Source of the DNA: Bacteroidota bacterium
Lineage (GTDB): Bacteria > Bacteroidota > Ignavibacteria > Ignavibacteriales > Ignavibacteriaceae
Direction of reading: 5' to 3'
DNA: 26,244 nt
NCBI GenBank assembly: GCA_023406915.1
Contig: JAEXTR010000371.1
Span: forward strand, 1-26,244
Notes under the pieces: generated by a model
Told to the model about the DNA's origin: nothing
The model's input: the letters and a program-made list of their open reading frames with translations, nothing else
Databases searched by the model: none
Position numbers and translations under genes: made by a program
Part shown: positions 1 through 9,393 of the stretch, piece after piece
How positions within the stretch are numbered: the stretch's first letter is position 1
Layout of the letters: each line of letters starts with the position of its first letter

Positions 1-1
1 T

Positions 2-286
2 GAGGGTATCGTTCGCTATAATACAGAAAACGTCTATGCTGAAGATAGTATTCTGTGGAATCGCTCACCCCTGATGGATATTGGTAAGTTACAAATTGTG
101 GGTCACACCCGACAGCAGAATATTAACTTTGTGGCTGCATACCGTGCTTTGTATATCGATACTTCTGTATACAGTCCTAAAAAACTTTCTGCAGTGGTCA
201 TTGATGAAGGAGAGGTGATTGAGCAGTTCAGTGTGGGAACTTCACTGGATGACCTTCCAGACTCCATATTTGCTGGTTACCTTTAA
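2..286 (+). CDS. Metallophosphoesterase (calcineurin-like), C-terminal part
   Basis: This is the 3' end of a gene that begins before the window; the frame is open from base 2 to the TAA at 284-286, giving 94 residues. They contain an LWNR motif, then IVGHTR and ALYIDTS. These match the end of bacterial calcineurin-like Ser/Thr or diadenosine-tetraphosphate phosphatases, where a GHT histidine is a late metal ligand and an I-D-(T/S) strand follows. The earlier D-x-H, GDxxD and GNH motifs would lie outside the window, so substrate and activity cannot be judged. An ATG at 74 is internal and would cut the conserved LWNR segment, so it is not taken as the start. The gene probably ends at the terminator-like hairpin at 312-339 and is not obviously linked to sprA. 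Confidence 0.7.
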   Translation, partial: EGIVRYNTENVYAEDSILWNRSPLMDIGKLQIVGHTRQQNINFVAAYRALYIDTSVYSPKKLSAVVIDEGEVIEQFSVGTSLDDLPDSIFAGYL

Positions 287-311
287 AAAACAGGGATAAA
301 TTTTGGCTTAC

Positions 312-339
312 ATACAAGTATTGTATTTGGTTTTTTTTT
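312..339 (+). terminator. Weak intrinsic terminator after the phosphoesterase
   Basis: ATACAA (312-317) pairs with TTGTAT (321-326) across a three-base loop, and a run of nine T follows at 331-339. The stem is short and A/U-rich, so the T-run carries most of the argument. It sits 26 bases after the phosphoesterase stop. Confidence 0.45.
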
Positions 340-421
340 CATAATTTTTCGGTTGGTTTAATAAATAGAACGAGGCTGCATCCGAAGCTTTCTACCATCA
401 ATTAACTATACAGTGAATTCT

Positions 422-429
422 TAGCTTTG
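422..429 (+). promoter_or_regulatory. TAGCTTTG, Bacteroidota -7-like element overlapping the sprA TTG
   Basis: TAGCTTTG fits the TAnnTTTG -7 consensus known from Bacteroidota primary-sigma promoters. No TTTG -33 box is seen 19-21 bases upstream, and the motif overlaps the proposed TTG start at 427, so it cannot be both promoter and start for the same transcript. It may be chance. Confidence 0.2.
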
Positions 430-3400
430 TATCGCTTTTCCAGAGTAATTCCGTTTTTACTGCTTCAGGCTGTTGTTATAACAGGATTATTTTATTTAAT
501 TTCCGCCCTCTCTGTTCAACGCTACTATGCCTCACCTGTACACAGGGCAACCCTGATACACGTGTTCATGATAGCCGGACAGCATGGATGGGGTGCCTTG
601 TATGCTGACCAACATTCAGTTCCTGATTTTCAGGATGGTAATCCTGTTGAACAACCTGCAAATCAAACGCCTCCAGTACAGCAAAGTACTCTGCTCAATC
701 AGGAGTTGGCAGACGATTTGTTTTCTGGTCCAAGTTTATCACTATCAGACCTGTTGTTTCACCCAGCACCCCAGGATACATTCCCTCCGGTAACTGGTGA
801 CTCACTTCTACCAACCACTGATTCTATCCGTGTTTTAGACTCACTCGGCCTACCTGATTCACTTGCAAAATTAGATAGTATTCAAGCCGATACTGTAAAA
901 ATTGACTCGTTGGCACTGGATAGTACTGCCCGGATTGCCCATTATAAATACAAACCAATAGATAAGCCATACTTGTCATTATATGAAAGGAAATCAACCG
1001 CATTTCTCGCTTCCCCTACAGCAAAAAGGCGGATTATTGAAATTGATTCCTCCGGTCAGTTTGTAGAAATTAAGGAAAAGCTGGGTGAGATTACCACAAA
1101 GATCGTGCTTAGAATGCCACTCGAGGAGTATATCTCTGCTAAATTAAAGAGCAGGGAGCAGCAACTATGGGATGAAATTGCATATAAGTATGAGCTGAAA
1201 AGTGATAAAAAGGACCTCTCTCAGCTTATTCGAGACTTTACTGATTTCGAGATTCCTCTCCCAAGCATGGGTGTGCTCAGCATTTTTGGACCACCGGTGA
1301 TTTCCCTGAAAATTGGCGGTGCGGTGGATATTCACGCTGCATGGAGAAATGAAACAACTGAAGGTGTTACTGCTTCCCGGTTAGGAAATACTAAGAATGA
1401 GCCCGACTTCAAGCAGCAGGTGCAGTTGAACGTCAATGGGACTATTGGAGATAAGCTTACTATTTCAGCTGACTGGAATACTGAACGTACCTTCGAATAC
1501 GAAAATCAGCTAAAAATTAAATACACTGGATACGAAGATGAAATTATCCAGAGTATCGAAGCCGGTAACGTATCTCTGCAGACATCTCCATTGGTGGGGG
1601 GCAGTGAAGCATTGTTTGGCGTGAAAGCGCTCTTTAAAATGGGACCATTTAGCCTGACAGCACTTGCTTCTCAGAAAAAAGGTGAAGTCAAGGAAAAATC
1701 GCTTTCCGGTGGATCATCCTCACAGGATTTTAATGTCAGAGCATACGACTACTCAACAAATCACTTTTTTGTTCACAAGGATTACGCTGATACCACTCTG
1801 GCTGAATTGAATCTGTTCCACAGATACTATGGTAATAGCACCCCTGATATTAATCGAGCCTACACTATTAAACAGATAGAAGTCTGGAAATCTATCAACC
1901 AGACGATTAATGATCCGAATGAACGAAATGCAAATTGCTATATCGATCTCCCACCTCTGAATCAGGGGCAGACATACTCTGATGCCTTGCGTGCTGAAGA
2001 TATAAACGAAGTGACGGGTGAGATCGTAAAAGGCAGGTTTATCCTCCTCAAAGAAAACATAGACTATGTCCTCAGACCAGAAACAGGCTTTATTACTTTC
2101 CGGTCAAATATCCAGGAATCCGAAATAATTGCAGTTGCCTTTCAGCGTGATAATACGCTGCCTGGTCCGGAAGATGACCTGCTGTATGGTGAATTCTTGA
2201 ATCAATCGGCTGGTGCTGATACGGCAAGGAGACTGGTATTGCAGCTCGTGAAACCGCAGAATCTTCAGCCTCAGATGAAAACCGCCTGGTCATTACTCCT
2301 GAAGAATATTTATCCTATCGGCGGTAGAAACATTAAAAAGGAGAACTTCGAACTGAATATTAAATATGAAGTTGATGGACAGGAACCTCAGACTTCACTT
2401 GGTAATGTTCAGTTGTTGAATGTCTTCGGTCTCGACTTATACGGTGAAAGCAACACACCACCTCCGGATGGAAAATTCGATTACCGGGTTGGTATAACAG
2501 TCCTTCCGGAATCAGGTGAAATCATTTTCCCTTACCTACAGCCTTTTGGTTTAAATATGGCTCCAAATATTCCTGATGTTAATACCAGGAAGTTTCAGGC
2601 TGTATATGATACTTCAAAAACATTTGCCCGCCAGGATAAAACGAAGGACAAATGGATTATATCCGGTAAGTTTTCTGGAGATGTAACCAGCGTTTACCAG
2701 CTTGGCTTTAATCTGGTTGAAAATTCTGTAAAGGTGTTTCTGAATGGAAGGGAACTGTCGGCGGGTAGTGACTACTCAGTTGATTATAACATCGGGCAGT
2801 TAACGATCAGAAATGAAGCAGCATTGGTTCCGGGTGCAAATCTCAGAATCACGTATGAAGAGAATGATCTTGCATTATTTGCATCCAAAACGTTGTTTGG
2901 AGCACGCGGACTGTATGAATTCAGTAAAAAAACACAGTTAGGGTTTTCATTCCTGAACTATTCACAACAAACATTGAGTGACAAAGTCCGTATCGGGGAA
3001 GAACCCATCAGCAATACCATCTATGGATTGGATTTTAATACTTCAATCGACCTGCCTGTTGTTACAAAGTTGCTCGATAACATTATCTCTACTAAAGAAA
3101 TGTCGAGCCTTACCCTGCGTGGTGAGTTTGCGTACATGGACCCTGATCCGAATACAAAGAAGAGTACAATCTCTTCTGATCTGGGTGAAAGTATTGCTTA
3201 TATCGATGACTTTGAAGGTGCAAAGAGGATAATTCCTGTCGGAATCTCTTACGGTGCCTGGAAAGACTTATCCATCCCCGCCGGGCTTCCTACATTGGGA
3301 GGTATCCCAGATACTGCAAAGATGCGATTTAAGGGAAGAAGTTGGTGGTTTAATGTGTTACCAACTGATGTTGAGGTTGAAGAAATTTGGCCTGAAAAGA

Positions 3401-6400
3401 GAGTGGCACGAGGGGATGAGCAGGTTACTGTTCTCGACGCAGTATTCAAACCTGATACCTTTGGTACATACAATTACTATCCTGATCTTACTGACCCAAC
3501 CCGTTCCTGGGGTGGTCTGATGAAAGTGCTCTCATCGACTGCGAATAACCTTGTTGATGAGAACATCGAATTTATTGAATTCTGGTTCAACGTCCGGCGT
3601 ACCCCTGATGGTGCGAAGATGTACATCGACCTTGGCAAAATATCTGAAGATGTTATTCCAAACAATAGATTGGATAAGGAAGACCTGAACGGCAATGAGC
3701 TGATTGACGAAGGAGAAGATACCGGTATTGACGGCATACTTGATCCTGAGGAACGGGCACGGTATGGTATTGGCAGAAATGACCCTGCTGGTGATAACTT
3801 TGCTTATCAGTCTGGCAGTACTCAGACGATATGGGATTACTATAATATCAATGGTACGCAGGGTAATGCACAGCTTACCGATATAGGTCTGATCCCTGAC
3901 ACAGAAGATCTGAACCGAAACGGAACGCTCGATGCAGTGAATAGTTTCTTTAGATATGAAGTACCCATTGATACCAACAGTGCTACTAATCCCTTTATCG
4001 CTGGTGGTGGCAACAATGATAGCTGGTACCTGATGCGGATTCCGCTAAAGGATTACACTGAAGCGATTGGGAGTCCAAGTTTTTCAATCGTTGAGAATAT
4101 CCGTGTATTCTTCACTGGTGTTTCCGATCTTGTCCACCTTCGTATTACTGAGTTCAACCTTGTTGGTAACCAGTGGCAGAAATTGATTAAAGAAGACTCC
4201 GTACTATCTATTTCGGTAGTGAGCATCGAAGATAATCCTGATTACAAATCACCTCCCGGCGTTCAGCGTGAACGTGACCGCAGCCGTCCGGATCAGGAGG
4301 TGTATAGAAACGAACAGGCATTGAATCTTATTATTAAAGATTTACAGGATGGTGAATCAAGGGAAGCAGTCAAATATCTGTTCAGGCCTCTTGATGTGTT
4401 TAATTACAAAACTATGAAACTGTTCATTCATGGGAATGAAAATGACAGTCTTGGCAGTATTTCATATTATGTTGATGAAAACAATTATTCTGCCGAGGCA
4501 TTCTTCAAGTTTGGAACTGACACGAATAACTTTTACGAATATCGCCAGCCTATCAAAAAAGGATGGAATGAAATTACCATTCCTTTTGAGAAGCTCACAG
4601 CAATCAAGCAGATCCGGGATTCAGCAAATGTTGAATACCGTCTTGATGTGGGCATTCCAGGGCATTATTACGTAGTAAGAGGTAATCCATCGCTCACATC
4701 CGTAAAGTTTTTGTCAATCGGTATCCATAATACGAACAACCCCAATATCAGTGGTCCGATTTCAGGTCAGCTTTGGGTGAATGAACTCCGTGTTATCGGT
4801 GCAGATGATACACCGGGATGGGCATATACCGCATCCAGTGCTTTTAAGATTGCAGACTTAATGACTCTAAACTTTAATATCTCTCAGACCGATCCTTTTT
4901 TCCACCGTTTGACTGAGCGGTTCGGATCAAGAATTGATTCACGGAATTGGGGGTTATCTGCTGACGTTGACGTTCTAAAACTGATGCCAGTATCACTTCC
5001 GGGCAGTAACCTTAGAGTCAACTACGCACATACCGAATCGGTTGGTGATCCTATCTTCGTTCCGGGTACTGATATCAGAATCTCTGAGGCTCAGGAAATT
5101 ATCAGACAGAAAGAAGGAAACTCTGAAGAAGGGAATCGTAAAGCTGAAGAACTGAAAACCAACTCACAGACCCTCAGTATATCTGATACGTACACTTTCT
5201 CAAATATTCAGTTTAAATTACCTTATAATCACTGGCTTGCGCAATACTCAATAAACAGTCTGACATTCGGCTTTAACTATAATAAGACATTCAGCCGTAA
5301 CCCAAGTGTTGAATCCACTATCTCCTGGATATGGAATGCAAATATAAACTATGGCATTACCCTGAGTCCTGACAATTACTTCTTCCTCAGGGATATTCCT
5401 TTGCTTGGAACGCTTGTCACCCTGATTGAGGATTACAAGGATAGTAAATTCTATTTCTCGCCTCAAAATTTCAGTTGGACAATTACCGCACGCAGAAATG
5501 CGACGATAACCACTACCAGACCAACTCTGAATACTGATGCTCAGACAAATACCTCAAGAGATTTCACTGCGACAAGAGGTTTCCGGTTCTCGTGGAAATT
5601 CACTGAATTAGGATTCCTGAATCCTACTTTCAGCTATAATGCTGATGCAACATCTTCTCTTGCTTATCTTGAAACAGATGCCTGGAACAGACCAAGGTCA
5701 GAGAGTGAAATATGGGCAGAAATCCTTGGCGGTGACTTTTTTGGTAGGGATGTTCAGTATGGGCAAAGTGTTGATCTCAGACTCAACCCACGGGTTCCAT
5801 CATGGTTTGATCTGAACCGTTTCCTCACACTCACAGCCGGATATAATGTCCGCTATACCTGGAGGAATGAGCTGTTACAACCCGTGCTTGGCAGAAGTGC
5901 AACTGTCAGCAACAGGACAACTCTCGGTTTCAAGGTTCGACTCAAGGCTATCTTTGATCCTTTGTTTGCTGAAGACCCAGAAGCTGTTGTTCCGGTGACC
6001 CCAAAAGAGCCTGAAAGAAAGGGGAGAACACGAGATTTTGACCTGGAAGACGGTGGTGAAGAGAAAAAAGGAACTGGTTTACCATCTGATTCAACAGATA
6101 TTGGCAATGTCGACCTTGCACTGCAGGGGGCGGTAGAAGACAGTATTGATACCACACCAAGAAGATCAGTTCTTACTTCAGCATGGATGGCTCTGAGGGC
6201 AGGTATTAAATATGTCCTTTTCGATTATGAAAACATCAGTATTGATGTTAATAATGAAACCACATTTGGTTCATCCGGAATTAAAGCCCGCGGTACAGGT
6301 TTTCTGAATTTCTGGGGTGTCAGCTACAATGAAGATAGCGGACCCGGAAGAGGGTTTATGTTCGGGCTTAGTAACGACGTAGGTGCGAGAGCCCCGAATG

Positions 6401-7422
6401 GGAATCTTTCGGATGATTTCTCCGAAAAAAATGACATTGAACTCAGAACATCACGCCCGTTGTGGGAAGGTGCTAAGATTGATCTCAACTGGAAAGTCGG
6501 TTGGTCAATGAATAAGCGTACTACGATTGAAACCGATATAAATGGTGACCTCTCCATTACTGGAATCAATTCTTCTGGTACTCTCAACAGGTCTTTTATG
6601 GCTTTGCCGCCGGTACTGATTTTCTCTGTGTTCAAGAACGGTATTAAAAAGGTCCATGAACTCTACAATCCTAATTCTGGTGATGCTACTGCAAGTCTGT
6701 CTTCAGCCTTTATTGAAGGTATGGAAACCTTCCCGCTGATCAGCAAGCTAGGTTTCATGAAGGAAGTAATAAGCTATATCCCAAGGCCTAACTGGCGTGT
6801 ATCATGGGAGGGGTTAGAGAAAATCGGAATCTTTAAGAGCTTTGCGAAAAGGGTATCACTTGATCATGCCTACACTTCCGAATATAGTGAAGGCTGGAAG
6901 ATCAGCCCTGAAGGCAGAAGAATAACCCAGACTCAGCGTATCAGTTATGGATTTAGTCCACTTCTCCAATTGAATATGACTTTCAATGATCTCTGGGAAG
7001 GTAACCTGACAGGTAGCGTTAAGTACAATACAAGAACGACCTATGACCTTGGTGTTACTAGTAAAAACATCACTGAGGGACTGCAAAGGGATATCGGTAT
7101 CTCAATTAACTATAGTAAGTCCGGATTTGAGCTGCCATTGTTCGGTGTCAGTCTGAAAAACGATATTGAGTTCAGCTTCTCTTATACCCTGACGAAAAAC
7201 TCATCGGTTGTTTTCGATATGGATCAGTTTAAGGAGGATGGTACTCCGCAGAATGGTACAAATACCATTACGATTGAGCCCCGAATCCGTTATGTAATCA
7301 GTTCGCGTGTAACGCTGGCACTCTTCTACAAACGGGTTCAGACAGAACCAGAGGGTGCTGCACGAATTCCGCCAACTACAAGAAACGAAGCTGGACTAGA
7401 TATAAGAATCTCAATCCAATAA
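427..7422 (+). CDS. sprA: SprA, type IX secretion outer-membrane translocon
   Basis: The 2331-residue product has the usual SprA length. In the family this protein forms the very large outer-membrane beta-barrel through which type IX secretion substrates with a C-terminal signal leave the cell; it also supports gliding in motile species. Visible features: a hydrophobic N-terminus (residues 7-29) acting as signal sequence; a Ser/Asp-rich linker (about 124-168) with repeated D-S-(I/L); the conserved GGAVDIHAAWRNE at 297-309; an early barrel segment ending in GGSEALFGVKA; IDDFEGA near 927-933; Asp/Asn-rich Ca-loop-like segments near 1079-1105 and 1157-1170; long alternating beta-strand stretches; a charged loop (about 1860-1884); and a C-terminal strand ending DIRISIQ. 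The start is TTG at 427, just after an in-frame TAA at 403. The first in-frame ATG, codon 48, would lose the signal sequence. No clear SD is present. Confidence 0.95.
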   Translation: MYRFSRVIPFLLLQAVVITGLFYLISALSVQRYYASPVHRATLIHVFMIAGQHGWGALYADQHSVPDFQDGNPVEQPANQTPPVQQSTLLNQELADDLFSGPSLSLSDLLFHPAPQDTFPPVTGDSLLPTTDSIRVLDSLGLPDSLAKLDSIQADTVKIDSLALDSTARIAHYKYKPIDKPYLSLYERKSTAFLASPTAKRRIIEIDSSGQFVEIKEKLGEITTKIVLRMPLEEYISAKLKSREQQLWDEIAYKYELKSDKKDLSQLIRDFTDFEIPLPSMGVLSIFGPPVISLKIGGAVDIHAAWRNETTEGVTASRLGNTKNEPDFKQQVQLNVNGTIGDKLTISADWNTERTFEYENQLKIKYTGYEDEIIQSIEAGNVSLQTSPLVGGSEALFGVKALFKMGPFSLTALASQKKGEVKEKSLSGGSSSQDFNVRAYDYSTNHFFVHKDYADTTLAELNLFHRYYGNSTPDINRAYTIKQIEVWKSINQTINDPNERNANCYIDLPPLNQGQTYSDALRAEDINEVTGEIVKGRFILLKENIDYVLRPETGFITFRSNIQESEIIAVAFQRDNTLPGPEDDLLYGEFLNQSAGADTARRLVLQLVKPQNLQPQMKTAWSLLLKNIYPIGGRNIKKENFELNIKYEVDGQEPQTSLGNVQLLNVFGLDLYGESNTPPPDGKFDYRVGITVLPESGEIIFPYLQPFGLNMAPNIPDVNTRKFQAVYDTSKTFARQDKTKDKWIISGKFSGDVTSVYQLGFNLVENSVKVFLNGRELSAGSDYSVDYNIGQLTIRNEAALVPGANLRITYEENDLALFASKTLFGARGLYEFSKKTQLGFSFLNYSQQTLSDKVRIGEEPISNTIYGLDFNTSIDLPVVTKLLDNIISTKEMSSLTLRGEFAYMDPDPNTKKSTISSDLGESIAYIDDFEGAKRIIPVGISYGAWKDLSIPAGLPTLGGIPDTAKMRFKGRSWWFNVLPTDVEVEEIWPEKRVARGDEQVTVLDAVFKPDTFGTYNYYPDLTDPTRSWGGLMKVLSSTANNLVDENIEFIEFWFNVRRTPDGAKMYIDLGKISEDVIPNNRLDKEDLNGNELIDEGEDTGIDGILDPEERARYGIGRNDPAGDNFAYQSGSTQTIWDYYNINGTQGNAQLTDIGLIPDTEDLNRNGTLDAVNSFFRYEVPIDTNSATNPFIAGGGNNDSWYLMRIPLKDYTEAIGSPSFSIVENIRVFFTGVSDLVHLRITEFNLVGNQWQKLIKEDSVLSISVVSIEDNPDYKSPPGVQRERDRSRPDQEVYRNEQALNLIIKDLQDGESREAVKYLFRPLDVFNYKTMKLFIHGNENDSLGSISYYVDENNYSAEAFFKFGTDTNNFYEYRQPIKKGWNEITIPFEKLTAIKQIRDSANVEYRLDVGIPGHYYVVRGNPSLTSVKFLSIGIHNTNNPNISGPISGQLWVNELRVIGADDTPGWAYTASSAFKIADLMTLNFNISQTDPFFHRLTERFGSRIDSRNWGLSADVDVLKLMPVSLPGSNLRVNYAHTESVGDPIFVPGTDIRISEAQEIIRQKEGNSEEGNRKAEELKTNSQTLSISDTYTFSNIQFKLPYNHWLAQYSINSLTFGFNYNKTFSRNPSVESTISWIWNANINYGITLSPDNYFFLRDIPLLGTLVTLIEDYKDSKFYFSPQNFSWTITARRNATITTTRPTLNTDAQTNTSRDFTATRGFRFSWKFTELGFLNPTFSYNADATSSLAYLETDAWNRPRSESEIWAEILGGDFFGRDVQYGQSVDLRLNPRVPSWFDLNRFLTLTAGYNVRYTWRNELLQPVLGRSATVSNRTTLGFKVRLKAIFDPLFAEDPEAVVPVTPKEPERKGRTRDFDLEDGGEEKKGTGLPSDSTDIGNVDLALQGAVEDSIDTTPRRSVLTSAWMALRAGIKYVLFDYENISIDVNNETTFGSSGIKARGTGFLNFWGVSYNEDSGPGRGFMFGLSNDVGARAPNGNLSDDFSEKNDIELRTSRPLWEGAKIDLNWKVGWSMNKRTTIETDINGDLSITGINSSGTLNRSFMALPPVLIFSVFKNGIKKVHELYNPNSGDATASLSSAFIEGMETFPLISKLGFMKEVISYIPRPNWRVSWEGLEKIGIFKSFAKRVSLDHAYTSEYSEGWKISPEGRRITQTQRISYGFSPLLQLNMTFNDLWEGNLTGSVKYNTRTTYDLGVTSKNITEGLQRDIGISINYSKSGFELPLFGVSLKNDIEFSFSYTLTKNSSVVFDMDQFKEDGTPQNGTNTITIEPRIRYVISSRVTLALFYKRVQTEPEGAARIPPTTRNEAGLDIRISIQ

Positions 7423-7431
7423 CCATTCGAT

Positions 7432-8322
7432 TCATTTTGTTAAATCGGGATCATCAGTTAGGATAATATCCGGCTGCATGCTCCCGATTTTTTTTATTAT
7501 TGCGTTATCCCGTACACCATAGCAGCACAGTTTGAATCCTGCACTTCTGCATGCTCTGCCAAAGTCTTTGTTGATGAGTCGGTAGTCAGCACAGACACCC
7601 CCGTTACTTTTTCGTAATGCTTCACCGAACTTCCCTTCAGGCAAGCGCATAGAGTAGTACTCTGTTTCAAACCCAACTGAATTACTCAGATCATCAATGT
7701 CAGAGTTAAAAGGCCCGTGGAAATATGATTTAAGTTGTGCATACCTGTTAGGCTTTCGCATGAGTGAACCGTATAGCCTGATAAATTGTGCACGTGCCTT
7801 CATTGCGAGAAAGGTAATTCTTCCAGTAACTGGATAGTAAGAAAAATAAAGCGGGGCCTGGGGAAAAATTGAACGCATCGTCATGAGTGCTTGTGGTACC
7901 CAGGAGAAAAAGATGACTCTTTCCATGAGTTGAAATTCTTTGATTAGTGCAACGATTTGTGTCTCTTCGCCTGATTCCTTAATATCAATACAGATATAAA
8001 AATCATTCCGTTGATGAGCTGAAGCAATTGCAAGGAACTCCCTGAGTGTGGGGATTGGTTTTCCAGTGACAGGATGGACGAGGTTGGATAATTCCCGGGC
8101 ATCGCAGTTGCTTATCAACAACCTCTGCCCTCCGAAAGCATGAAGGTCTGGATCGTGATTAACAAAGAGGGTACGATCCAGTGATACTCTTGTATCGAAT
8201 TCAACTCCGTCAAACGAAGAGTTTAGGGCACTGGCGAGACCCTCCAAAGACGATTCTGTAACGTCGAATCCACGCATCCTGTGAGAGATCAAAAGCGGCA
8301 TAATCGGTTCTTTTTTGTACAT
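7432..8322 (-). CDS. Glycerophosphodiester phosphodiesterase family protein
   Basis: The product (296 residues) has the catalytic signature of the GDPD family, which hydrolyses glycerophosphodiesters from deacylated phospholipids to glycerol-3-phosphate and an alcohol using a divalent metal in a TIM barrel. Visible: HR at 14-15 with E23, the ExD pair E41/D43, H56-D57, an acidic DIK strand in the middle of the chain, and ILTDDPD at the C-terminus, the usual closing motif. No signal peptide or membrane segment is seen, so it is probably cytosolic. The start used is ATG at 8322; a second ATG at 8301 (codon 8) puts HR only six residues from the N-terminus, as is common in the family, and fits the promoter-like motif at 8330-8360 better. 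It converges on sprA with nine bases between stops. Confidence 0.88.
   Translation of the reverse strand: MYKKEPIMPLLISHRMRGFDVTESSLEGLASALNSSFDGVEFDTRVSLDRTLFVNHDPDLHAFGGQRLLISNCDARELSNLVHPVTGKPIPTLREFLAIASAHQRNDFYICIDIKESGEETQIVALIKEFQLMERVIFFSWVPQALMTMRSIFPQAPLYFSYYPVTGRITFLAMKARAQFIRLYGSLMRKPNRYAQLKSYFHGPFNSDIDDLSNSVGFETEYYSMRLPEGKFGEALRKSNGGVCADYRLINKDFGRACRSAGFKLCCYGVRDNAIIKKIGSMQPDIILTDDPDLTK
7442..7495 (+). terminator. Intrinsic terminator of sprA inside the opposing gene
   Basis: AAATCGGGA (7442-7450) pairs perfectly with TCCCGATTT (7482-7490), and eight T run from 7488 to 7495. A smaller GGAT/ATCC stem (7461-7464, 7468-7471) nests in the 31-base loop. It lies 20 bases beyond the sprA stop, entirely within the 3' coding end of the minus-strand gene. 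On the minus strand no T-run follows, so it looks one-directional. Confidence 0.7.
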
Positions 8323-8329
8323 TTAAAGG

Positions 8330-8360
8330 CAAAATAGAGTATTTCTTCATCTTCAGCAAA
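8330..8360 (-). promoter_or_regulatory. Promoter-like TTTG-N20-TATTTTG ahead of the GDPD gene
   Basis: On the minus strand TTTG (8360-8357) is followed after 20 bases by TATTTTG (8336-8330). This resembles the Bacteroidota TTTG/TAnnTTTG promoter but with one base fewer inside the -7 box. A transcript would begin very near the ATG at 8322, favouring translation from the ATG at 8301. Confidence 0.3.
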
Positions 8361-8375
8361 CGACTCTCTGAAGAT
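8349..8375. repeat. Inverted repeat in the divergent GDPD/hydrolase promoter region
   Basis: ATCTTCAG (8349-8356) and CTGAAGAT (8368-8375) form a perfect 8-base dyad with an 11-base spacer. The spacer holds the TTTG of the minus-strand promoter-like motif. Position and symmetry suggest an operator; no T-run follows on either strand, so it is not a terminator. Confidence 0.4.
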
Positions 8376-8403
8376 TTGTGTCATTAAACGGTTGTAACGT
8401 ATC

Positions 8404-9393
8404 CTGAACAAAGATAAAAACATATTCGTACTGACCATTAGTGTCATTCTTGCTCTTGCCTTCGCCTATTCGGTGAACCGGTTGTGGCATCACGGTTACG
8501 ATTTTGCCGGATATATGATTCTTTTGGTTGCCTTTATCAGTGCCGGAGTGGCAGTGAACCGTATACTCTATATGATGAGGATGCAGTCATTCCACCAGTT
8601 TACACATTACCAGGATACAGGTGACTTTGAAGAGACAAAGCCGCTGATATTGAACCCGGGAAGGAAAGTTGAAAAAGGCGTCCTTTTTATTCATGGGTTT
8701 TCTGCTTCTCCCGCCGAAGCACGTCTTGTGGCAGAAATTGCTGAAGAAGAGGGATACGTATTTTACGCTCCAGTTCTGACAGGTTTTGGTGTGGATAATT
8801 TCGATTTGCTCGAGAGTGTCAGTGAACGGGACTGGCTGCGAGAATCTGTGGCTGCGTATGATGTCCTGATTCAGTTTTGTGAGAAGGTGGTGGTAGTTGG
8901 TCACTCAATGGGTGGTGCACTTGCGATGCTTGTGGCGCTGAGAAGGAATCCGGTACAATTGATCATTACAGCTCCTTACCTTGTTGAAGGTAAAAAGCAT
9001 AAACTCCTGAGAAAACTACTTACTGGTTATCTCTCTGCCTCTTTTATTAAGTCTTGTGGTTTCTATATCAGAAAGGTCTCAAAGCGAAAGTATCCCGTAG
9101 AAGAAGATACCCCGCGATTTACCTTCGACCAGATACCGCTCAATGCTGTGGTTTCCCTGTGGCGCCTGCTGGACCTGCTGAAGTTTTCAGATTTCATAGG
9201 CAGGGATATCCTCGCCTTGTTTGGAGAAAAGGACCATACATCACCCGCTTCAGAGATAATTCAGATTCTCTCCAGCCACGGGGTTAAACTGAATAGTCAG
9301 ATTTTCCCTGAATCAGGTCATAATATATTGGAAGACCATGACAGATTTGAAGTTAAAGAAGCTATCCGCAGCTATATTAAAAATCATTCTTAG
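8404..9393 (+). CDS. Membrane-anchored alpha/beta hydrolase (serine esterase/lipase type)
   Basis: The hydrolase fold has a full triad. Numbered from the GTG at 8473: an HGF oxyanion-hole motif at 74-76, the nucleophile elbow GHSMGG with Ser145, Asp254 in GEKDHTSP and His283 in ESGHNI. This resembles carboxylesterase and monoacylglycerol-lipase-like enzymes; the substrate is unknown. Two hydrophobic segments precede the domain. The second (AGYMILLVAFISAGVAV) follows the GTG, but the first (IFVLTISVILALAFAYS) lies before it, in open frame since the TAA at 8395-8397. The first segment reads like genuine coding sequence, so I extend the gene to CTG at 8404 (329 residues); ATC at 8401 is another possibility, and neither has a clear SD. 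GTG at 8473 (306 residues) is the first conventional start. The stop overlaps the convergent reductase stop by a few bases. Confidence 0.82.
   Translation: MNKDKNIFVLTISVILALAFAYSVNRLWHHGYDFAGYMILLVAFISAGVAVNRILYMMRMQSFHQFTHYQDTGDFEETKPLILNPGRKVEKGVLFIHGFSASPAEARLVAEIAEEEGYVFYAPVLTGFGVDNFDLLESVSERDWLRESVAAYDVLIQFCEKVVVVGHSMGGALAMLVALRRNPVQLIITAPYLVEGKKHKLLRKLLTGYLSASFIKSCGFYIRKVSKRKYPVEEDTPRFTFDQIPLNAVVSLWRLLDLLKFSDFIGRDILALFGEKDHTSPASEIIQILSSHGVKLNSQIFPESGHNILEDHDRFEVKEAIRSYIKNHS

Noticed and set aside
5853..6160. Two overlapping minus-strand frames inside sprA
   Set aside because: Both are opposite a conserved beta-barrel gene and overlap each other in different frames, with no family resemblance.
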